From Lycorma delicatula (taxonomy: Eukaryota > Arthropoda > Insecta > Hemiptera > Fulgoridae), in the NCBI RefSeq assembly GCF_047948215.1, contig NC_134455.1, positions 308,282,147-308,346,146 of the forward strand: 64,000 nt of DNA, read 5' to 3'. Within the stretch, counting starts at the first letter, position 1; the number at the start of each line of letters is the position of its first letter. Below, one piece after another: positions 1 through 12,196 of the stretch. A program made the translations under genes and the position numbers. The notes beneath the pieces were generated by a model. That model saw only the letters and a program-made list of their open reading frames with translations, was not told the DNA's origin and did not search any database.

Positions 1-318
1 ACAGAAACCTGACAGCTAAAGGACAAAAAGAAATGACAAGGACAAATTTCATGAAAGGCTTACACAAACAGCTAGTTACACTCTGGCAGGAAACTCATCT
101 GCAAGTTTGTTACCTTGGTCACTAAAAACAATTATTAGAGGGGTCCTAGGAAACAATGAAGCATGGCCACCAACCAAAAGACAAAAAAGAAAAGAGAACC
201 ACCTGCAGAATGTACAGATACCAAAAAAAACGTATGACAACGTTGTGCAAGATGTGATACCCCCTTCTGTCTTGAGTACAGAGGAGACATGTGGAAAGTT
301 TGTTCCGAGAACATGTAA
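1..318 (+). pseudogene. piggyBac-like transposase, C-terminal remnant
   Basis: Reading the three + frames together gives the usual end of a piggyBac-type protein. The start reads MTRTNFMKGLHKQLV (from about 33), like the last helix before the cysteine-rich tail. Then comes a basic stretch (KRQKRKE), a C..C-type segment ending TTLCK, and after a one-base shift near 250, CDTPFCLEYRGDMWKVC with a stop at 316-318. Because the pieces lie in different frames it is a dead fragment; the rest lies left of the window or is lost. The spacing of cysteines resembles the family's zinc-binding tail. Alternative: another DDE protein with a similar tail. Confidence 0.5.
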
Positions 319-781
319 ACTACCATCATCAGATCTCTGCAAGTTGAAAAATTTTTTGTTTTTATTTTACAATGTATTTTTTTTTGGCTAAATATCTACT
401 GTTGTATAAATTGCAAATAGATACCATTAACGTATTTCCTAGGAAGGACACCAGTCTAGGGTTAAATAAAAATACACTTAAGTGGACTGCTAATAGTAAT
501 AAACTATAGTAAAATTTACCTTATTGAATAAAAATGTGCTAATTTTAAAAATATAAACTATGGAAAATTTTTTTAATTTTCTTTATCAAAACTATAATGT
601 TAATATTTCACAAAATATACTTAAAAGAGATGAATAACCTGCAAATGTAACAAAAATGTTTAATTTTTAAATTATTATTCTATAAATCATTACAGAAATG
701 TAACAAATATTATACCGTATACATAGTTTCTATAAAAAATTTGACTTTTTAATATGCTGTTTCATTAAATATTTTAATCAA
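319..781. other. AT-rich intergenic stretch, nothing recognised
   Basis: Simple A/T-rich sequence with stops in all frames; no coding or repeat signature seen. Confidence 0.5.
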
Positions 782-850
782 TACTGAGGATGAGGGATCC
801 CATGAAAGTACTTTCGTGTTAAAATTAAGGTAATATGTCTTATCTAAACA
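782..850. repeat. Solo copy of the terminal inverted repeat of the 33.5-35.5 kb element
   Basis: The stretch contains GGATCCCATGAAAGTACTTT and then a TTAAGGTAAnATGTCTTA segment. These match both arms of the inverted-repeat element at 33554-35493. No second arm is found nearby, so it is a solo end or a truncated non-autonomous copy. The core TGAAAGTACTTTC is itself palindromic. Confidence 0.6.
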
Positions 851-1405
851 ATCTATAGCAGGTTTATAATATAATTTAACAGTACAGAGGAATAATATTA
901 ATCTTAAGATTAATTTCAGTAAAATAACTATTCTATAAAAATCATAACATTATGTATTATTTCTTGCATTAATAAATGATAAAGTTCTACGTAAAGATCA
1001 TTATGGTCAAAGGAATTTTCTTTCTTGTGAATACATTTAAGGAGAATGAAACAATCCCTGAAAGGAAGAAAAATTTTTGTTTAACAAATTGCATCCAAGC
1101 AGCAAAATATAATTATACAGTGGCGGCACATGTATAGACACTGTGGAACTGCAGCATTCCCTATTTCCACTTGATATTATCACAACATTTTATACAATTA
1201 GTCCTTTTTTCTTTATGCTTGTACAATATATAATCCTTAAGCTTAATGTCAGTAGCCATCCCCCAGTTTATGAAAAAGATACAAAAATCTTTGTATGGAA
1301 CTGTGCACTTCACAGTTCCAGCGGGTTGGTGTTTGGCTGTTGTGCGCATGCATACATAAAAAGCTGCAGTGAGACTGCGAGGGAGAGATAGCACTGTCGC
1401 TCCCA
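851..1405. other. Non-coding; possible boundary at 1406
   Basis: Mostly AT-rich. GC rises from 1300 to 1440. CAGTGCCAACCCTAGCG at 1406 resembles a degenerate left end for the hAT-type terminus at 1952, but the candidate 8-bp flanks (1398-1405 against 1953-1960) match at only about half the positions. Confidence 0.3.
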
Positions 1406-1879
1406 CAGTGCCAACCCTAGCGTGCCGGTGGAAGGTAATTTTTTTTTATTCCGCATGTGTATGGAGCATTCCTCACTCATTCCCTTTTCTAGTTTAGTTG
1501 GTGGAAGGAATATGAAAGTGGTTTAGTGGTTTTTTTCAGTAGTGATCAGAAAATGGCAGAAAGCAAGGGCTTTCTGCCCTTGGTAAACCCAAAAACTGCC
1601 TCCCCCAAGCTCCAAAAACACAGAATTATTGAACCATGTTAACCGGAAAAACAACTTGTAATTGAATTAAGGCAATAATACTAAAAAATTGTTTTATTGA
1701 AAAACAAAATTTGCATTTTTAATGAGCTGACAAACTAAACTAGCACCTACTATTTTCAGAGATAATTTAAATATACCTTTAAAACAATAAACAAAACTAG
1801 TACAATAATAATATTATAAATAGTAAATAATATTATTTTCTAGATTCAAGTAATCGAAATATATTTTTGTGGGTTGTGT

Positions 1880-1952
1880 TTATTTTTTTTGCACTCTAGT
1901 TCAGGCGGTTTTGCCACTGTAGGCAGCTGCCTACCGCCTAGGGCCAGCCCTG
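1880..1952 (-). mobile_element. hAT-type transposon terminus
   Basis: Read on the minus strand the segment begins CAGGGCTGGCCCTAGGCGGT, the form common at ends of hAT elements. It contains a perfect 16-bp palindrome (1919-1934) flanked by AGGCGGT and ACCGCCT (1903-1909, 1933-1939), so it can fold into a hairpin. No transposase is seen, so it is probably a non-autonomous copy. The partner end is uncertain (see 1406). Confidence 0.5.
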
Positions 1953-1960
1953 CACTCAGT

Positions 1961-3907
1961 CAAAATATATAATAAAAACACCTTGGGGATTGAGTTATTA
2001 TCAGTTAATTAATACAAATACTAACGCTTAAGATCAGAGCATTTACAAGGTATTTTAAATCCTTACAAATAAAAGATATATTCAAAATTTTAATGCAGAT
2101 TTATAATTTTGTTCATTTCTACAGGGTTTCTTCTCTCCTTAGATAAATAGTATGCTGGAGGATAAAGGAGTTATGAAAAAATAATAGAATACAAAACAAC
2201 AGGATCAATCATAAATAAATTGTATGGTTATCAAGTGTAGCAATTTTTCCTGAACAAGTCCAGTTCGGACAATCAATATGTGCTAAGATTTTAAGGCTCT
2301 GAAGTTTTCAAATATAAGCTGAGATAAAAAAGTAGAAACTATAAATTTTACCAGCAATTCATTTTGAGAAATCTTTGTAATATTCAGGGGCAATGCAATA
2401 AAATTTAATAATTATATAATTTCAAAATATTTACAACATAAATGAAGAAACTCAGAAAACATTAATCAAAGGATATCATTAGTCAACAAACCAATCAATT
2501 CAGCTTCTTAATGTGTAATAATCTACAAAGAATGATTTAAAATTTTTGTAACATCAATATAATAATGTGAACGAAAGGAAAAATTGGGACCATAAAAATA
2601 AATGAATCAGTAGTGAAATATAGAGGTAAAATAATACTTCCAATAGAGTAAATTCTTTCTACACATGTTACTACTCCACGTTTTATAGGTAACCCCCTTT
2701 CAAACCCACACTATTCTGCTCCTATTACATTCCTTTAATTCTGATGAGATTCTAATGGACTAAACAGTATCGTTTAAAATACTTTTGGTAAAAAAAGAAG
2801 CAAACATAGAATTAAATTCTTGCCACCATTCTGCCAGTGTTTTTGAAATGATATATATTTCTCAATTTTAGTTAACTTAAACCTCAAAGATTATTCCCAC
2901 TTAAAGTAAGGAGTAAATTAAATTTAACTGGTCAACTATTTATCTCCTGCAATATTTTTGGACCAAAACAAGACCTACACCATAGAAGAAGAAGGCCAGA
3001 AAAGGCATGATGTCAAATATAGAGGGAGGGTCATTGACTAAACATTATATTAAGATTAACAGAGAATTAAAGCATCAGGACAATAAGTTTTGACAATGAA
3101 GTGGTTCCGAAACGCATCAACAAGAGATAAAAGAATGAAGTTAAGAAAGTCAAACAGGACTAAACTCAGAAACTATAATGATCTTAGCAATAGAGACAAT
3201 ATTTACTATTATCATTTCTGTCTTAACAATTTTTATGATAATTCGCACCACAAAATTAATTATTATTATTATTATTATTATTATTATTGTGTTCATTACT
3301 AGGATTCTCAGTAATGAACAAGTCAACCTCAGCACCTCAGGTGATATATCTTAAAACAAAGTATGTCTAGGAATACATTTCCAACATAAAATTTCTTCCA
3401 ACATAAAATTCTGATGTTAATATTATATAAGGTTAGGTTAATCTAATGGCCATATAAAAGTAAACCTATATTTTAGATTAATACAATCTCACACAATTCT
3501 GTGGATTTTCAAGATCCTTCTTAATTCAATTCCAAATATAAAATTTTGGCCAAAATCTTATACAAATTTCTAACTAGTTGAACTTCTGCGCACAGGTGTA
3601 CATTAATAAAAAAACATTTAACACAATTTCTGAGGGCTACTTTATATTATTAATACAGGTAATGTCTTCAAAAACTGATCTTAAGAAATAAATAAAATGC
3701 TGTTTTAAAGAGAGCAAGTTTAGCTTTCAATTTATTAAACATATTTATTTTTACATTTTATTTCATTTCAAGAAAATTTTTTTAAATGCAACTTTTATAT
3801 AATATTTAACAAATACCAATACAACAGAAAAGCAATACTTATCTAAGAAAATGTTTTGATAAAAAATTGCATGAAATAGCCTAAAAGTATAAAAATATAA
3901 GACTTGC
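1961..3907. other. AT-rich non-coding stretch with a TTA microsatellite
   Basis: No exon could be supported. A (TTA)n run lies near 3256-3288. If the minus-strand gene with exons at 10374 and 3908 continues, its next exon is either here and unrecognised or beyond the window. Confidence 0.4.
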
Positions 3908-4020
3908 CTTTTCTACTTCCTTAGCTAATTCATTTAATTCGACTGTCAGATCTCTGAATGTGGAAGAAACATTTAATAACTTATGTCCAAACGGTTCTAG
4001 ATCTCTTTCAACTAAACAAA
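3908..4020 (-). CDS. Exon 2 of an unidentified minus-strand gene (GC-AG intron follows)
   Basis: The exon is bounded by a strong acceptor (TTTTCTCTTTTACAG) and followed by AG|GCAAGT, the consensus form of the rare GC donor. It enters in phase 1, joining exon 1 (10374-10428) to make a valine codon, and ends in phase 0. The 37 full codons have no stop and read like folded protein: CLVERDLEPFGHKLL, then FRDLTVELNELAKEVEK, an amphipathic helix likely to form a coiled coil. I do not recognise the family. The evidence for coding is the open frame, the splice sites and the phase match with exon 1. The 6.35-kb intron between them holds the decayed repeat at 7.0-8.2 kb. Confidence 0.65.
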
Positions 4021-7009
4021 CTGTAAAAGAGAAAATTAATTATGCAAGAACAGATCCATTTAACAAATGTAAGTGATAGTTAAAAATATATAATCAACAG
4101 GACTATAAAGAAATCAGAAAGTGAGAAGTAAATGATACTGTTAAAACAAAAGCCAGAAAATTTACATGACAACCCAGTGTACAATCAAATTCTACTTCAA
4201 TGGTAATTGTTAATTTGCTAAACCTTAGCTGACACTTAAGAATTCATCAGAGGTTTATTTTTAAAAAATATTTAATTTTATTTAAGACAAAAACAGATAA
4301 AAAAAATCAAAAGGTGTATAAAGGAAAAATATCACAAGCTGAGGTATACAAAAAAAAAAAATCTGTGGGATTGTAAAGGGCATTAAATACTGTTCGCCAA
4401 TAATGAGAATAGAGCTCTAAAGAATGAAGTGGCGGTGAGCTACTAACATTTGTGTGAGAGAGACAGACATTACATATGTGTGTGCAAGAGACAAATAAAT
4501 GAAGGGGACTACTACTTCCCTCTACATGTTTCATAGCGCAACTCTATTCTCATGTTGGCTGAACAACAATAATACAAATGAAAATGAAAAAAAAAAATAT
4601 TAAAATTTGTAAAAAATGTTAAAAGTTTCCCTAGCTCAGCCACATAATTATCTAGAATATTATGCTAACTCTGCATGTTAGTTTAAATATGCTCCGCAAT
4701 GCTACATAATGTATGCAACCAACAAAATTTTGACAACTAGCTATTATTACAACATAGTTATCTGTGAAATAACACCAGATAATATGGCTAAGCACAATTT
4801 CTTCTCAGTAATTATTCTCATTAATGATTTGCATAGTAATACTGTATCTTTTGTGTTGCAGTTTTTTTTTCACAACAGTTGTTTACACAACTGTAACTGT
4901 TTCACAACTGTTTACATTGCCATATTATTAATCAACTTTTCTTCCAGAATTTGTAAAATTAAGAAATTATAAGGTTCTAAGCTTAGGGTATTCTCAGCTT
5001 ACTAGTGGCTTCATCACCTCATTCACTACCTGAATTTCTACACAGCTATTGATACAATAGAACATTACATTTCAATTTCAGCTACAAGAATTTAAAAAGT
5101 TACATTTTGTAGTCAATAAAACTGACTGACTGGTAAATAGATCAGATAGCTACAGCTGTTAAAATATTCAGTATTTTTTTTTAATTATCTGTTTCTTGTC
5201 CGCTAAAAAACTTCACACAAACCCAACACAGACTCAAACACTTTGCACACAGTAACACTGAAACTGTTCTCAGGTTCTTTTCCACCACATTTAAAAATAA
5301 ACTTGATTTAACTTGATAATTCTCAATGATAAAGTTTGATTTTATAAAAGGGGAACTCAAAACTACAAGGAAAAAAATCACTAATTATGATTTACATCAC
5401 AAAAGAAGAAGCTTGTCTTTGAAAAGTTACAGCTTACAATAGCAAAAAAAAAGAGCTCAGTACTGCTTTAACACTTGCTCTTTTTGTTATTGACGTGGGA
5501 TGAAAATAAAAAATAAGTGTTAAGTATATTTAAGAACAGAGTGGTGTTTGTTTTTCACAATTTTTTTTTTAATTGTTGGTTTCAATATAGTAGTCATTTT
5601 TTTAATGTACCTATTTCTGCTCTCAAATAATGGTAAGAGATCTTTTTTGTACTAATGTACACTTATCCACAGTTTAAAAATGTATTTCATTAAAAAATGC
5701 TTTCAGAATTCATGGTAAATTTTGTATTATATATTCCTTTTTATTTTTAATCATTTCAGATTCCAACTGAGTAAATGCTTTATTCTATTCTCTTTGCAAT
5801 ACTGTTTTTGTGGTAATGCACTGCACATGAGGATGTTTCTTTACAGAGTAAATTTAAATAAAGTTTCCTAGAAATAAACGATTCATTTTTTTTTATTTTA
5901 ACTTTCTTATAGAAACAGATTAAACTCTTTTTTTCTAATACATTGCTAGTAAAATGCCTAATTATAAAAGCTTCTATGTAATTAAAAAATATTATTTGTA
6001 AGTAGAATTTATAAATAAAATAAAGTACTATTTTATTTTATGTTATCATAAATTCCTAGTAAATAAAATTTGTAAATAGAAATTTAAAAATATGTAAACA
6101 ATTACAGTATATTTGAAAACTTTTGTAAACAAATGTTAGTCATGAATTGTGACATCATCCTGACCTATATAATGACATCTGGTGGATTCCTTCCATCACA
6201 AGTGGAAAAGAATCTACTTTCTGTGTAAATGTGTGGGGAATTCTTAGTCATGTTATACAATAACAAGTGTTTGAACAGGAATTTTATAACCGAATAAGAA
6301 TTTTGATAGAGAACCAAACAAAATAACAAAGGATCATTTTCAAAAAAATACCGTAAATATTTCAAAATATTTTGGAAATATTCATCCGTAACTGCATTAA
6401 CAGTATAAGGTTTTATAATAAAACCTTATAAAGTTTTATAATTTCAATAAATACTGAGCTGTGACGGAAAGAATTTTCACCATTACAACTACTGACAATC
6501 TTTGGCTGCCTGCTAAATAAACATACATCTTTTCACAATGGTAAAAAAAAAAAACAAATATACGCTCTGTATGGTATTCTGTGCTGAAATTATGAATCTC
6601 ATTTAAAAAAAAAACAAAAGAAACTGCCATATGCAGAAAATGAAAAATTATTACTGTTACTGATAATAAGTTTTAGGATTCTTTTAATTTTTTTATATGA
6701 AGTTACAAAGTGATGTTACAAAAGGTTGAATTAAACTATATTTATCACACTTTAAAAGCTAACCCTGTATTTTATCTCAGGTTAATAAATTAAAACATAT
6801 CAGCTTAACTAGACTAAGGAGCAAAATTAACCTGTTTTTTTTTTTTTTTTTGTTCACAAGAAACAAAATATGTAATCTCAATCGACCTTTTCCCACTGAA
6901 TTCAAATATGTATATAGATCTTCTCCATCACTCACCATTTTTTTTTTATGACAAATAAACATTGAAAATGTATTAATTTACAATGCATGCAGGCCATAAA
7001 AGGTGGTAG
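4021..7009. other. Intron of the unidentified minus-strand gene; AT-rich, no gene seen
   Basis: Part of the intron between exons at 10374-10428 and 3908-4020. It contains homopolymer runs (for example a T run near 6835-6851) but no exon or mobile-element protein that I can support. Confidence 0.45.
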
Positions 7010-8180
7010 TTGTTACCTTTTGCATTAGATTATCTGGAACATCCTGCTTTAGCATCTGACAAAAATATGTGAACATTCTTATACACTCCCACGGTCGCTG
7101 TTACCTGTTTTTCATGACTGAGATTTGCTGGTGGAAGTGTTTTCGTGGTTGTCACTTGATGGTGCCAAGGTTGTCTAGAAAGAAATCCCAGTGTGAATCA
7201 AAGAAATCAATTTTTAAGGAAATAATGCATCTTATTATGTCTATATGACTGTAACAATTCATCCACAATGCCATAGTATTAGGGAGATTTATGATTTTTT
7301 AAAAGGTTTACACAATACTTTTAAATGACCTTCACTCTGACTTTTCAACTTTGCTTAACAGTTGTTCAAATATTCCTTCTCTAATCAAAGTTCTTATTTG
7401 GGTACTCACAAAAATTTCTTTCTTGATTTTTACATCATTAACTTGGGAAAATTTTTCTCTCAAATAATGCAATCCAGCACCTTTTTATCCATTGTTTTAA
7501 CAAAGGTTTTGTCTTAACAAAGGCTCATTTTATAAGGAGTGGAAGTAGTAGAATCATTTAAAAGTTAACTAGTGAGATGTCACATTTTTCTGTCCAAACA
7601 TAAGTACTTTACACTTAGGCCATTCCTTCCTAATACAATGATTTGTCTTGTCCCTGCTGTCCCATTCATACAAAAAGCAACAAAATTTGTGTAACTGAGC
7701 TGCAAACTCAATATAACACAATAATCTTTAAATTGCAGCATAAAGTTGACAGTACTTGTTGAATGTTTTCTAAAAGGATTTTCATATTGTTACACAGCAC
7801 ACTAAACTATTTTTTTCATAATATAAATCTTAAAACTCTTCCTGATGATTACAAAAGAAACATATTTTAGTGTCAGTATGGAGAAGATCTAGCCTTATCC
7901 TAGATCCCAAAAGCTTGGCTTGTTTCTTTAACAAGTTTAAATCCTAAACAAGGTAACTTAATTTGTCCGAGTTATCAGATGAGATTCATGGGAAGAGGAT
8001 TCTGCTTCAAAGGTAAGATTATTTGCTCTTCTGTTGAACTGCAATAGCTTTCTCATATTCCAATTCATCTTCTAAAATTAAATGTGTTGGAATATGCAGT
8101 ACAGGTAAGTCCTCACCAAGAAGCACTGGCCTTGTAACAGATGATAAATTTGGGTACTGTACTGAGTGTTTGAATTTACT
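7010..8180 (-). pseudogene. Decayed protein-coding repeat, uncharacterised arthropod family, copy 1
   Basis: On the minus strand, frames must be switched several times to follow one protein. In order: YPNLSSVTRPVLLGEDLPV (about 8150), LKKQAKLLGSR (about 7920), CFLYEWDSRDKTNHC (about 7670), FFDSHWDFFLDNLG (about 7190), KHFHQQISVMK, PWECIRMFTYFCQMLKQDVP (about 7060). I recognise these from multi-copy proteins usually deposited as uncharacterised in arthropods, which behave like transposon proteins; I cannot name the superfamily. Stops and frameshifts show it is dead. At first sight pieces look like good host exons with acceptors, but the order of motifs and the second copy at 25.75 kb argue for a repeat. 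Confidence 0.6.
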
Positions 8181-10373
8181 ACTTTACTCCTTATATCTCT
8201 GTAATACAGAAATAACAATTCAACAAATGGTCTTGTGATTCAAGCCACATCATTGATATAGCAAAACTTATTTGTCAATTACCCCTAATCTGATGTTTCA
8301 TACAGGTCTAACAGTAAATGCAGGGGTCCAGTTCTTACTTCTTTCCCAACTTTACAACCAAAATATAATTCTTAAGATTTTATAACTAGTAGAGTCAAAC
8401 TTAGTTGTTTTTCTTTAAACAAGAAAACCCCACACACACATAGCAGAACTTATCCAGACAATTTATACTTCCTTGGCACATTTATACAGTAACACAACAC
8501 ACTTGACAAAATAAATGCAAATTACAAAAGAGAATGAAACCATAGTGTGTTTAACAGTACTGATGTATTAATTGTATGACTCAAGAATATTCTGTGCTGG
8601 TATGTCAAAACCTGTAGTAAATCTATCATCATGTATCTAATGGCTTCATAATGTTATTTTGTACTAGACCCTTAGTTAGAAATCATTTAAAATATTTTTC
8701 TAAGAACATAAGTTATCCCTAAAAAAAGAATTCCATGAAACCAATATTTCAAAAATATTACCACACAAAAACTTAGGGTGATGAAAAAGTTCTTATTGCA
8801 TTTTTGAATTCAGCATAAAAAATTACAATGGAAACAAAATACAATTTTCATGTGCCAAAAACTGTGTTTATTAGTTTTATCCAGTTAATTAATTTCACTG
8901 TTTTAAACATTAATTTATTCAAATCAGTTAAGAAATTAGCCTTTTCCCAAATGCAATAAATAACTGACAATTTTACAGTAACTATGTTAATAATCTTTTA
9001 TAACATTACAATATTTGTAATATTATACTGCTTTATATTTGTAATATATTTATAATAACATTATATTTTCACTGATGTTAATGGCAAAATAGTATCTTTA
9101 GTTAGGTTTTGTGGCTTATTGATGCCAGCCAATTTATCTACCAAAATTCTTTTAAATCAACATCTCAATAAACTAATATAATCAGAAATGGCAACATGTT
9201 TTTTGAAAATCAATTTTTAAGTCCAAGCATAACTGGCTTGTTCAGTCCACTGTATTCTACATGGTTAGGAACACTCAGAACCTGAGCAACAAAGAGTATT
9301 CCAGTTGCTGAGAACAAAGATAGACACATGTAAGAAAAGATTATTGGACGAATAATATATCTGATAGAAGCAAAGATACTTAATAAATCATAGTATACAA
9401 AAATATTGCAGCATCCACCCCCAATATTATGCAAGGCATTGAGTACTTTTAACATATTTGGTACAATAGTTATTTATAATATTGTAATTAATGACAATGT
9501 GACATAATAAAAAAAAAATTACACAGAAATAGAATGAACTTAATTGGCTAGTCAACATTATTTCTGGGACATACTGAACCCTATGCAAGGACATGCCCAA
9601 TTAAGCACCACCACAATGTTTTGGATATTTTCTATCGTAAAATCTAATTAGTCATTAAATAGGAGGGGATCTATCATCAGAGTTTTAAAGGGTTGATTTG
9701 AAATCCAATTACCAAATATTATTATAACAGATTCTGAAAATGTTATTTCATACTTCAGAATAATGATTAATTTTGGATGAAATTATTTTTATCATTAAAA
9801 TAAAACCACAATTTTTCAAATACTATTACTTTATCAGAATTAAATCAATCAGTTACTTGAGTAGGGGAAACTGCACTTTCCATTCACAAATCATAGTTAT
9901 GCTACACATACACAGTATGTATAGTTTTAGTAAATAGCAAAGTTTATTTAATGAGCAAGATCTCACCTGAATGAGGATTTCAAACTAATCTAATGAAGCG
10001 TGACCCATCAGAAATTCTAAAATAGTCCAAAACCAAAACAGCCCTGACAAGATAGCCTATTCTAAAATAACACCAAAAAATTTGTATATTAACGTAAAAT
10101 AGATGAGGTTTGCGAGCCCAGGTTATGTTTGTCTTAAAACTAAACTTTCTCTTTTTACGGGCTTCTCATAATCTATTTTCCTTAGAAATTAGTATCGGAT
10201 GATTTTTTTAAATTTGTAGTTATCGTTCACCCCTACCAGTGCTTAACAGTGTTTGTACATAGCCATGGGCTATTTTGACTAGGTACGATCAAACTTTAAA
10301 GAAGCTTTAAACAAAGATCTATTGTAACTAATAACAATTTAATGAGTTTTTTATAACTACAAAACAGACCTAC
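8181..10373. other. Intron of the unidentified minus-strand gene; nothing firmly supported
   Basis: An 81-codon minus-strand frame (9210-9455) reads as hydrophobic protein, but I found no splice signals or family match to support it. Confidence 0.4.
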
Positions 10374-10428
10374 CTTTACTGTGAACTTGAGAGTCGGTGA
10401 TATTATTGAAGTCAAAAGACCTCTTCAT
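10374..10428 (-). CDS. Exon 1 of an unidentified minus-strand gene
   Basis: ATG at 10428 opens MKRSFDFNNITDSQVHSK, then AAAG|GTAGGT, a good donor, in phase 1. Joining to the exon at 3908-4020 keeps the frame open and gives a 56-residue N-terminus, predicted helical and coiled-coil at its end. The gene diverges from the CHRAC-type gene whose ATG is at 11068. This head-to-head layout is common for insect housekeeping genes and implies a shared promoter. Start chosen because it is the only in-frame ATG before the donor. I cannot assign a function. Confidence 0.55.
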
Positions 10429-11067
10429 TGTGGATTTAATACAATTCAGCAGCAGTTGTATTAAAGCTTTGACATTCAAGCGAAATTGGAATGAAATAAA
10501 TAAACCACTCAAAACTGTAACCACCAAGGAATAGTAATAATAATTAAGTAACTTAATCTTGTATTATTAATCCCATCGGTTCGCAAGTTTGAAACGCATT
10601 CCTAAAAAAATTAACAGGTAACTAACAACTTGGTTCACGGTTAAAAATATTATTACACAATCAAATGTAACATCAGCTGTTCTAAACAAACAGAACAACT
10701 AAAAAGTTAAGATTCAGTGAATGTTAATGATAAAACAAACATATAGTTCGAATAGCTAATTTCTTAAGAAAATTTTACATATACAATATAAATACTAGTT
10801 TCAAACAATATTATGTAATAAATATTATTGGCGCGTATATTCTTCTTCAGTGATTAAATATATATCAGTCAAGCTGGTACATATTTTTTAATAATCCTAA
10901 ATATTTTTTACTTTTCATTAAATTTACAAAGTAAACAGTAAAAGTTTTGAGGAGACAGCGCGACGGTAGAAATTATGTTGGCTGCTCTCATTGTATGAAG
11001 CAAAACGCGGAATCTTGTATTGGTCTCTGCTCTTTTGTTTACGGTAGTAGTGTGGATTTTTGCAAAC
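10429..11067. promoter_or_regulatory. Putative bidirectional promoter between divergent genes
   Basis: Only 639 bp separate the two start codons. GC is higher near the + gene (GAGACAGCGCGACGGTAGAA at about 10952 and AAACGCGG at about 11003), as expected near transcription starts. I see no convincing TATA box for either gene. The promoter role is inferred from layout. Confidence 0.4.
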
Positions 11068-11202
11068 ATGAGTGGCAATAAATCTCCAGTAAAATCACGT
11101 GATACTCAGCTTCCTATGTATCGTGTGAGAACTATTATGAAAAGTTCTCCGGATGTTGAGAATATTGGCCAGGATTCTTTGTATTTAGTTACTAGAGCTA
11201 CT
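11068..11202 (+). CDS. CHRAC1: CHRAC1/Chrac-16-type histone-fold protein, exon 1
   Basis: First of three exons of a 112-aa protein. ATG at 11068 (context AAACATGAG) gives a short basic tail and then LPMYRVRTIMKSSPDVENI, the opening helix of a histone fold in the CHRAC/Pol-epsilon small-subunit group, followed by GQDSLYLVTRAT. The exon ends in phase 0 at GCTACT|GTAAGT. In flies and humans this protein pairs with a second histone-fold subunit in the CHRAC nucleosome-sliding complex, in the nucleus, and helps the remodeller bind DNA. Family membership rests on motif order over all three exons and on total length, which is close to the usual 110-140 aa. The alternative, the POLE4-type paralogue, fits less well because of the LPMYRVRTIMKSSP opening. 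Confidence 0.88.
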
Positions 11203-12190
11203 GTAAGTTATAACCTATAAATTAGTGGGCAATCGTTTTTAGTAATTAATCATCTTTTTTGTATTTTATATTTTGAGAATTTAATATTTGATTGTTGTTA
11301 GTAGTGTATTGTACGCAATAGCGATCAAAATGAATCCTTGAACCTTTCCTACATACTTTTTGCATTTGTACAATTTTTCCTTGTTTATGAATAGTTTTTT
11401 TTAAGAAGTCATGAATTTCTGTGTAGTGATATATTTATTATGTAATTTAGCATAACCTTTTTATTTTTAAGCCTTCAGTAATTCATATTTTATAACAAAA
11501 CAATTAACAATTTAAAAAATATTTACAGCAATCTAGTTTTGTTGATTGGAAATTGTTAGTGATTGGCACAAGAATGTACTTGTTCGAATCTAGTGGAAGA
11601 TGTAGTTTTTTTAACTGTATTTAAATGCTTATATTATGGAGTTTTTGATCATCAGAGTAACCGTACCATTTCCAGAATGTTAAACAAAGACTGGTCAAGA
11701 GAATTTGCCAAGCTATATTTAAACTTGCAGCAATACTATTGCTTGTGACAATACTATTAAATAATTATTAAAATAATGTTACCAAAATTATAAGTAGCAT
11801 GAGAAATAAATAGTAGTTTATTATTTCAGCTCTGATTGTCTTATTTCTTGTGAGCAGATGAATTTCTTAATTTTCAGTTAATGTCCATTAAATTTTGTTG
11901 TTTGACTATTAAAATAATTTATTTGCATACATGTGCATTGTTATTATCCTGTTCTTTTTAACTGTTGAATATTTAACTTTTTTCACTTAGTTTTTTTATT
12001 TTTAATAGTCATGAAATGTATCATTGTAATGCCGGTTATTATATATACACACACATAAACAAGAAATTCTATTTTATATAAAATAGCATTTCCGATCACA
12101 GCTTTGCTCATGAAATACATAATCAAAATTTTAATACAAGCTTAATTAACAAACAAGCTTATTTTACTTTTTAATTATTAAAAAACACAA
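11203..12190. other. Start of CHRAC-type intron 1; AT-rich, no gene
   Basis: The intron runs from 11203 to 31285 (20083 bp) and begins GTAAGT. In this part I see only AT-rich sequence. Confidence 0.6.
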
Positions 12191-12196
12191 ATCTTA

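Noticed and set aside
1143..1406. Overlapping + and minus open frames of about 80 codons with a TATA-like ATAAAAAG nearby.
   Set aside because: No family, splice or start support; low-complexity and hydrophobic content.
1406..1952. A complete hAT element bounded by 1406 and 1952.
   Set aside because: Left end match is imperfect and the candidate 8-bp duplications do not agree; only the right end is reported.
7020..8160. Pieces such as YPNLSSVTRPVLLGEDLPV and FTYFCQMLKQDVPDNLMQK looked like host-gene exons with splice sites.
   Set aside because: The motif order across the interval matches one repeat-type protein, frames are broken, and a second copy exists at 25.75 kb.
9210..9455. 81-codon minus-strand hydrophobic open frame.
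   Set aside because: No splice signals, no recognisable family; such frames arise by chance in this composition.
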